NCBI RefSeq assembly: GCF_004664715.2
Contig: NC_051070.1
Span: 72,482,200 to 72,546,199 of the forward strand
Direction of reading: 5' to 3'
DNA length: 64,000 nucleotides
DNA from: Peromyscus leucopus
Taxonomy: Eukaryota > Chordata > Mammalia > Rodentia > Cricetidae
Positions 57,601-64,000 of this stretch are shown piece by piece (the first letter of the stretch is position 1; every line of letters begins with the position of its first letter). The translations under genes were made by a program, and so were the position numbers. Under the pieces are notes generated by a model. That model made no database searches. It worked only from the letters and a program-made list of their open reading frames with translations, and was not told where the DNA came from.

Positions 57601-57854
57601 TTTATCTTCGCCTAGGCACCCACTTGAAGCTACCAGCTCCCTTCCCCATGCATTGCTGAGGGCTGGCTTGTCATTCTGTTTCCACAGTGGCCTCATCCTG
57701 CATGACTCGCCTCTCTCGGTCTCGGACAGCATCTCTGACCAGCGCAGCGTCCATTGATGGCGGTCGGTCCCGCTCCCGCACCCTGTCCCAGAGCAGCGAG
57801 TCTGGGACTCTCCCTTCTGGACCCCCGGGGCACACCATGGAAGTCTCCTGTTGA
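52058..57854 (+). CDS. Ndrg2: N-myc downstream-regulated gene 2 protein
   Basis: Fifteen coding exons splice in frame to 371 residues: 52058-52132, 52453-52494, 52805-52910, 53141-53261, 53440-53502, 54871-54931, 55179-55265, 55445-55501, 55666-55769, 56358-56402, 56669-56720, 56954-57001, 57227-57262, 57413-57464, 57688-57854; all introns are GT-AG. The protein is an NDR-family alpha/beta-hydrolase fold that has lost catalysis: the nucleophile elbow reads G144-V-G-A-G148, with Gly146 where hydrolases have Ser. The tail (327-348, RSRTAS and RSRSRTLS) contains Thr330, Ser332 and Thr348, positions reported as phosphorylated in NDRG2. It ends TMEVSC. Known role: cytosolic stress, differentiation and growth-restraint factor in brain, muscle, heart and liver. 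The ATG sits in CACCATGG and is the first in its exon. Relative to human I see only scattered substitutions (for example Thr158, Gly342). Confidence 0.98.
52453..52494 (+). other. Ndrg2: Ndrg2 42-nt cassette exon
   Basis: The exon encodes 14 residues ([14 protein letters not shown]) and keeps the frame if skipped, so it separates a 371- from a 357-residue isoform as known for mammalian NDRG2. Acceptor CTCTCCAG, donor CAG/GTAACT. Confidence 0.93.
53954..54176 (-). mobile_element. B3 SINE in Ndrg2 intron
   Basis: Reverse copy to GCCATCTTGCCAGCC. Confidence 0.85.
54189..54366 (-). mobile_element. B2 SINE in Ndrg2 intron
   Basis: Reverse B2; CCTGGGAT on both sides. Confidence 0.9.
54577..54618. 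repeat. (TG)21 microsatellite in Ndrg2 intron
   Basis: Pure TG, sense strand of Ndrg2. Confidence 0.95.
55074..55119 (+). repeat. G-rich tract with quadruplex pattern
   Basis: Six or more runs of three or more G separated by one to three bases, sense strand, ending 60 bp before the exon at 55179. Confidence 0.85.
55883..56055 (-). mobile_element. B3/B2 SINE in Ndrg2 intron
   Basis: Reverse, with a deletion in the middle. Confidence 0.85.
56150..56228 (-). mobile_element. ID-like SINE in Ndrg2 intron
   Basis: GATCAAACCCGGTGCCTTG and ACTCCACCACCAAGCTGC. Confidence 0.6.
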
Positions 57855-58237
57855 ATGACCCTCACGGCCCTCCCTGGTGTGGGGACCCAGCCCTCACCTC
57901 CTGCAGCACTAACCTGAGAGGTGTATCGGGGCATTGGGCCAGACTAAGCAAGGAGAATGGGCAGATCATGCAGGGAGATGACCTTGATCTTTAATTGCTA
58001 CCCTCATCTTGACCTTTAACCTGTGATTTCCTTTATCTCCTAGGAGAGATGTCCTAATATCTCTTAGAGATCCAGGCCCCCTAAATTATCCCCTCTCCCA
58101 TTTTGGTGTTGAGAAGTCTTGTGTCTTCTCTCCCTGACCTAGGTGTCTGGAGGTGAGGAAATAATTCGCGGTTGTAGCTGCCACAGGGCCTCCATTGCTC
58201 CCTCCCCTCATCCCATATCTGCAAGGGTAGGAGAGTT

Positions 58238-58238
<1 letters not shown>

Positions 58239-58288
<50 letters not shown>
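58239..58288 (+). repeat. (TG)25 in the Ndrg2 3' UTR
   Basis: Uninterrupted TG, giving a (UG)25 tract in the mRNA. Confidence 0.95.
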
Positions 58289-58290
<2 letters not shown>

Positions 58291-58699
58291 GGGTGGTAGA
58301 TGGGGCGCTTCCATCCCCCAAAGCTGACAGTGGCTTTGCCTTGACTCTTCAGGCCTCTGAAGGCAATGGGCCTACATGAACGTCTCTCGGGGGGAAGGGG
58401 GAGGCTGCTGGTGGGTCAGTGGTCCTTAAAATGTGACCGAAGTGTCCAGCATGTGAAAGGAAAGCTCGAATGGGCATTGGCGGACAGTGAGTAAGAACCG
58501 TGGTGGAAGGATTGGAGCTGGGGCCGTAGAGCGGGGCCTGGGCCATTTGACTGCACTAACTTTGGTAGCTGTCAGAGTGGGACTAGGGGAGAGAGAGCTT
58601 AGGTCAGACTGCTTGGGGCTCGGCATAAGGGTGCGAAGGGCCGACCATACTGTTATGTGTAGAGCGTGACCTCCTGTCTCCCACGACTTCTGCTGTGAC

Positions 58700-58705
58700 A
58701 ATAAA
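58700..58705 (+). terminator. Ndrg2: Ndrg2 poly(A) signal
   Basis: A canonical AATAAA in TGACAATAAAACTG, at a distance from the stop consistent with the NDRG2 mRNA. Confidence 0.9.
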
Positions 58706-59008
58706 ACTGTAGAGGAAACTGAGCACCGTTATTAATCCCAGTCTGAATATGCCTGCAGCTTGCCCCTTTCCTGTCCTCTCCTTGCTCCCCTTTAAAGTGC
58801 TATAACCAGGGAGATGGCTTGTGGAGCATAAACACTTCACGCAATGTGACCATGGGATCCAAGAAAACGATACTGGTCTTTCTATTAATATTTTTATGTT
58901 TGGGAGAGGGGACTGTTGAAGACGTCCTTATTATTTGTGGGTCGTTAAAGAGAAAGACTAGGACTTCAGAGATGTCATCAATATCATGCTCTTTAAGAAA
59001 GCTGACTG

Positions 59009-59195
59009 AGGGGACTGGAGAGATGGCTCAGTGGTTAAGAGCACTGGCTGCTCTTCCAGAGGACCTGGGTTCAATTCCCAGCACCGACAAGGCAGCTCAC
59101 AACCATCCGTAATTCTAGTTTCAGGGGATCGAACGCCCTCTTCTAGCCTCCAAGGGCACTAGGCATTTGGAAGACTCAAGAAAGACACAGTAAAA
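59009..59195 (+). mobile_element. B3/B2 SINE
   Basis: Forward, GGACTGGAGAGATGGCTCAG. Confidence 0.9.
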
Positions 59196-59362
59196 GGGAA
59201 CTTCCTTTGAGGATTTTATTCACTGGTGGAATCCAGGGGATCTGGTAGCTAAACTATGCATCGTTCTCCAAGAGCCTGTTAAACAAATATGAGTAATGAC
59301 CAGTGGAGATTCAGATGTCTTGTAGCTGTTGTAGGTTGATTCTTGCGCTCTTGAGCTGAAAG

Positions 59363-59500
59363 GAGGAGGGGCTGGGAGGTAAAGTCCTTGGGCAACCATG
59401 AAGACCCGCGTTCGGATCCCTGGTACACGGGAAAGCCTGGGTTTGATTGTGCACCCGTAATCCCAGTGCTGGGAGGCAGAGACAGGAGGACACTTGGGTG
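59363..59500 (+). mobile_element. Composite tRNA/B1-like SINE (B4-type)
   Basis: GGGAGGTAAAGTCCTTGGGC head, CCGTAATCCCAGTGCTGGG tail. Confidence 0.5.
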
Positions 59501-60087
59501 CTCACTCCCTGGCCTGTCTAGCCAATCAATGGGCACGGGTTTCAGTTGGGACCTAGTGTTGGGAGAATTTTCTTCCTGAGGGTTTGGAACTAAGCAAAAG
59601 TCTAGCCCTTCCTTATGAGGCCCCAATGACAAACCAAAGTTCACCCTGGGAAACCAACTAAGCTTAGAGACTGTGGGTGACCTACGGCAGGCAGGCACAC
59701 TGGAAGGTCCACAGCCAGCATCGGCGATGACTCCCCATTGCTCTTCAGATGGGGCTCCCTCTTAGTCTTCCAGGCCCTATACTGTAGCTCCTCTCTGGGA
59801 CCCCAAGGCCTCGTGGAATCGGTGCAGAAATGGTTGGGAGGAGTGACTGGATTCTCAGGTGGGGGTCCGGTGGTCCTGCTTCCTTCCCGTGTGTCAACAC
59901 GCCCAGCTATGAGGATCTTTTGCAAACAGGCGTGGTGATGGCGGCTGTTTGATTTAGAGGGTTGTGCTGGACAACACCCAGTCTCCAAAAATTAGGTGTA
60001 GAGTGATGGATGAACACACTCCAAGTCCACCTCTGGCCTTCACGTGTGGGTGTGCATACATATACTTAAACACTTAGGAGCACACCA

Positions 60088-60128
<41 letters not shown>

Positions 60129-60140
60129 GCACGAACGCAC
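60088..60140. repeat. (CA)n/(CGCA)n microsatellite
   Basis: CA tract passing into CGCACGCACGAACGCACGC. Confidence 0.92.
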
Positions 60141-60368
60141 GCAAACAAGTAAAAATGAGAAAGTACCTTATAGAAGTGTCAGAAGGAACAATGTGGATAG
60201 AAAGTTATGGGATTATTAAAGTTTGCTTTAGGGAAACCTCACTTGTACCATTTTCTCAATGACATTGACTGGCAGACTGAGCCACTTGGCATCAAATGCT
60301 CACATTTAGACATGGTACTGAGACAGGCTTATGTCCTTGATGCTGATGTTTTTTTCCTTTTCTTTCTT

Positions 60369-60439
60369 GGGCTGGGGATTGAACCCAGGACCTTGTACAT
60401 GCTAGGCAAGTGCTCTACTACTGAACCATGGCCCAACCC
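60369..60439 (-). mobile_element. ID SINE
   Basis: GGGGATTGAACCCAGGACC and ATGCTAGGCAAGTGCTCTAC. Confidence 0.88.
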
Positions 60440-60828
60440 TTAATCCTATTTAGATGTTGTCGGCCAGTGTCAGAAAGCGGGTCAGAGTTGGCTGCTGGAT
60501 GGAGGTTGGGTCAGACAACCAAGGTCGCTGAAATGCCACACTGAAGAAAAACAGAGCATGGCTATAATCACTGGGCTATTAGCAAAACACGAGGAAAAGG
60601 TGAAGAACTAAGGCCTCCACCAGCCTTTACGGGTATAGCTGCTCTTGTGTATTATGGAAGGGAAGACAGATCTTTGCTTGGTATCTGCCTACAAAGGTCA
60701 TACTGTCAGCAGAGTAACTTTCACAACTGGGAACACATTTCACTTAAGTGTACCTGTATTCGCATACAACTACAGATGTTTCTGCTCCTCCAGAAATCTA
60801 AGGTAGGAGAAAAATGGTCTGCAGGAAC

Positions 60829-60848
60829 GGGGGGGGGGGGGGGGGGGG
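60829..60848 (+). repeat. (G)20 homopolymer
   Basis: Twenty G in a row; count may be affected by assembly. Confidence 0.85.
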
Positions 60849-61265
60849 AGGTGGGAGGCTTTGCTGTCCTAGATTGACCCTATTTTTGTCCCACCATGTT
60901 CCAGTTCACCCATGGAGACACAGTGCCCCCCTGTGGTCGGCAAGGTCCTCTGTAACTTTACCTGGCCCCTCCCTTTCCATGTATTACAGCCCCATTGTTC
61001 TTCATAGTTGAATATAAGACTGTTCTGAAATCCAGGCATGCTAAGAACTCAGAGGCTCAGGGGAGCGCAGTACAATTTGACAGAAGCAGAGTTATAAAGT
61101 ACCAGCTTACTCTCTCTTTAGATTTGGGATTCCTGTCTGAATCTTGTTTTATTCCCAAGGAATGTAAGTGTTCTCCAGACTTTAGGTAAGGTGAGAGACT
61201 ACTCAGTGAGAACGAGGAATCAGAAGAACAGAGTGAAAAGGAGACTCACAGTTTTATATAGAAAA

Positions 61266-61433
61266 CCTGGCGAGGTGGCGGTGGCGCATGCCTTTAATCC
61301 CAGCACTCAGAGGTAGATCTGAGTTCGAGGCCAGCCTGGTCTACAGAGTGAGTTCCAGAACAGCCAGGACTACACAGAAAAATCCTGTCTTGAAAAACCA
61401 ACTAAACCAACAACAACAAAAACCCACCAAAAC

Positions 61434-61480
<47 letters not shown>
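61266..61480 (+). mobile_element. B1 SINE with (CA)n tail
   Basis: GGTGGCGCATGCCTTTAATC; the tail carries 22 CA units at 61436-61480. Confidence 0.88.
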
Positions 61481-61483
<3 letters not shown>

Positions 61484-62277
61484 CATAAAGACATTTTTCA
61501 AGGAACAGTTGTGAGCGTCATAATGACATTTTGGTCAGCCCAATATATCTAATATGTGATGTTGGTTCCGTAAGATCCTCTTACAGATTCCAGAGCTTTC
61601 TTGGTTTGTATAGTGCATTCTCTAAAGTTTCACAATGACAAACAAACAAGAAAAAAAATCATCTACTGTATGTTTCTCAGAACATATCCCCATCTTTAAG
61701 CAATTATAATTATACCAGAAAAACAGCGACATTACAGTAGGCAAGGGGAAGAAAAACATAGCCAGGGAAATACTGGAGTACGAGGCATCACTTTTTAAAA
61801 AGAGATGCAAGAATAACTGGAAAAGACGGGTTTGGTGAGGAAATCTGGTGCCCAGAACAATGTAGCTTATTTTTAACCAGATCTCTCTGCTGGTAGACTC
61901 TAATGATGAGTCCCTAGGAAATGTAGGGCATACTCTGTGTTTGACATACGACAAAGGAGAGTCACTAAGAACACAAAACAAAAATGTATTCTACAGCCAG
62001 GACTTTGTAAGCATCCCCACAGACTGCCCCTGAGGCATAATCCATTTTGCCTTTCCTTTGCTAGCAGGAATGGGCTGCCCTGAGGTCAGCTAGCGAACTA
62101 GACGGTGTCCACACACATCCCACCCCACTAAGTCCTGGCAGCTGTTCATCGTATCTAAGAACAAGGGACTATCCTCTGTTGTGAGGGAGACAAGATACTC
62201 CACAGCTTCTTCAGGGAAGGACCAGGAGGCACGAGCTATCCCAGCAGAGTGAGTCTGGGCTTTAGCTCACCCCTCTC

Positions 62278-62340
62278 TTTCTGGGGTACTGGGGATCAAA
62301 CCCAGGCCCTCACGCACACCAAGTAAACAGCTTTCAAACG
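62278..62340 (-). mobile_element. ID fragment
   Basis: GTACTGGGGATCAAACCCAG; truncated. Confidence 0.5.
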
Positions 62341-62994
62341 TGGATTCCTGGCTGACGACCTGCCCGGCTCCAGTAGACTCTCTCAACTCTGGGTCTTTTG
62401 CATTCTTCACAAATTACCTTCTTGTGACTGCAACATCCAAACCAAAGGAAAACTATCCTCCAGCCTCACAGCAAAGGAGAGGCAGGAAAGCTCCCAGAAA
62501 GGTTACTTCAAAAGACAGCGCATTGGTAGCAGAAACAGAAAGCTGGCTCTCTGCAGGAGGTGGGTTGGAAGCCTAATTCTTGAGTTTTCTCCCTAGGTAT
62601 ATACAAAATATACCAGGGAGTGACTGTGAGAGATGGACAAAGTGACAAGTGTGAACTGAAGTTCCTGGAAAGAAGTTCACACATTGAACATTCTGCGAGG
62701 CTGATGAACTGATGGGAACTTAAGTGACTGTGGAGAAGTTGGAATGTTGCAGGTCTGGTGCTTAATTACAGTGTGTCTTCGGCTCTCTTTAGCCCCCTAG
62801 ATAGCTATTCATTATTCACCTTTGGGTCTGACTCGATACCTTTCTGACTATCAGGTAAAATCTTTTGGGATGAATTAATAGATCACTAACTTTCCTTAAC
62901 CCTGAAAACTAAGAATGTCATCAAATAGCATCCAAGGCCTTTGAAGTTTTGACTTATGACTTTGTCCTGCTACTATATTAAAAAAATGATGAAT

Positions 62995-63178
62995 GCTGGG
63001 TATGATCTTGCACCCCTTTAATCCCAGTACCTGGGGGGCAGAGGCAGGTGGATCTCTTGGAGTTTGAGGCCAGCCTGGTCTATATGGTGAGTTCCAAGCT
63101 AGCAAAGCTGCGTAGAAAAATCTCTGACTCAAAACAAACAAAAACCAAACCAACAAAACAAAAACAAAAACCAACCAA
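62995..63178 (+). mobile_element. B1 SINE
   Basis: Forward copy with a long CAAA-rich tail. Confidence 0.83.
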
Positions 63179-64000
63179 CTGATCCAAACAAAAGCAACTA
63201 CAAACCACAAAGCTGTCATCATGGTGGAACATGGAATGTGGGGTAACCTCAATCTTTTCTGGGCCATAGCCACTCCTATGTGGCCCCAGAGAAAACTTCC
63301 TCTGTTTTACATCATCACAGGAAGGTGTGAAAATTGTCACACACACATTCCTGATTATCCCACTAGCCTGGATCCTCTTTCCTCCTCTTGAGGTCTCATG
63401 TTTCTAGTCATCCTCTGTTCCGGCCTTCCTAAGGCTGCACCAGCCGCCCGCAGCTGCCCACCTTCTTTCTGCTGAGGTTCTTATGCCAGTTCCAATTCCG
63501 TGCTGTTTTCATTTGTGCTTTCTGAAAGCAGTCTGTCCTTCTGTTGGTCCAGACACTCTCCCTGGTGTTCTCCAGATGGAGCCATCCTCTAGCTTTATGT
63601 CTGCTCTTGACACAATATTCTTCCAACTAAACACATGTCTGGCCCTGGTTGGTAAGAGTTTGGGGGGAAAGACGGAAATAGATATGGGGAGGAAAGAAAA
63701 TGTTGGTGGCTTTGGAGAAGAGGCCAAAGGGGAATCCGGAGTTCCTGGGAGGGATGAGGACAGAGAGCTCACGACTCACCAGCAGCTTGAGATGTCTGAT
63801 GGCACCAGTGGTCTGGAAACACTGGGAGAGCCACAGTGGGCCAGGACGCTTCTCCTTCAAGTTCCTTTCACATGTAGACACGTTCCTGTGATAGGGATAA
63901 TTCTCTAGCTTCCATACAACCTCAGCTCTTTCGATTTACCCTGCCAAAGTTCTGGCAAGATCATTTCAATGTAAACATAGCAAGCCATGAAGACGTGCAG
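63179..64000. other. Right end of window, unassigned
   Basis: The open frames here have no recognisable domain, and no donor/acceptor pair joins them convincingly. Slc39a2 is the expected next gene but I see none of it. Confidence 0.45.

Larger units (their letters stand above)
57855..58725 (+). other. Ndrg2: Ndrg2 3' UTR
   Basis: About 870 bp from the stop to just past AATAAA. It is free of SINEs but contains a (TG)25 tract at 58239-58288. The 3' end is placed 15-25 bp after the signal. Confidence 0.85.
59501..62277. other. Downstream flank of Ndrg2
   Basis: Apart from the listed SINEs and microsatellites I see no exon. Confidence 0.5.

Noticed and set aside
59196..64000. Search for Slc39a2 or another gene right of Ndrg2
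   Set aside because: Synteny predicts Slc39a2 next, but no ZIP-type membrane segment or coherent exon set is visible; it probably lies beyond the window.

Overview
The window is nuclear DNA of a muroid rodent, most probably a cricetid (vole, deer mouse or hamster group). It is packed with B1, B2/B3 and ID SINEs, ERV-type LTRs and long microsatellites. The youngest B1 copies carry the variant with TTTGCGCCTTTCCTGG in the right half, which I associate with cricetids rather than Mus or Rattus; that species call is inference.

Only three protein-coding genes are supported, all in the right-hand 25 kb: Rnase13 (+, coding exon 40083-40544), Tppp2 (-, 44406 to 42214, three coding exons) and Ndrg2 (+, 52058-57854, fifteen coding exons). 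Their order and orientation match the known mammalian RNASE13-TPPP2-NDRG2 block (human 14q11.2, mouse chromosome 14). All splice junctions kept the reading frame, giving 153, 170 and 371 residues. Tppp2 and Ndrg2 are divergent with about 5 kb between their predicted starts; Rnase13 and Tppp2 converge with their poly(A) signals under 0.8 kb apart. Ndrg2 has a GC-rich promoter with a TATA/MEF2-like box and a ready-made first exon. Tppp2 has a plausible promoter with two inverted CRE-like octamers. Rnase13 and Tppp2 are male-reproductive-tract genes in other mammals; Ndrg2 is broadly expressed (brain, muscle, heart), so the neighbours are not an operon-like functional unit.

The left 39 kb is intergenic. 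It contains a broken Hspe1 retropseudogene (about 13455-14155), a URR1-like hAT element with perfect 8-bp target duplications, L1 3'-end fragments, several LTR families with readable target duplications, MIR relics, and an unexplained inverted repeat with 140-bp arms (21548-21687 / 22565-22705). The most striking structure is at 26041-29479: an LTR fragment split by a complete two-LTR MaLR-like element with a 5-bp duplication, itself carrying three further insertions, one of which carries another. The right end (59.2-64 kb) holds SINEs and microsatellites but no gene I can support.

I found no new gene system. The points worth follow-up are regulatory or structural: the Tppp2 intronic minisatellite that tiles C-run/AG decoy acceptors, the Tppp2 CRE pair, a B1 abutting the Ndrg2 start-exon acceptor, a (UG)25 tract in the Ndrg2 3' UTR, the inverted repeat, and the nested LTR stack.
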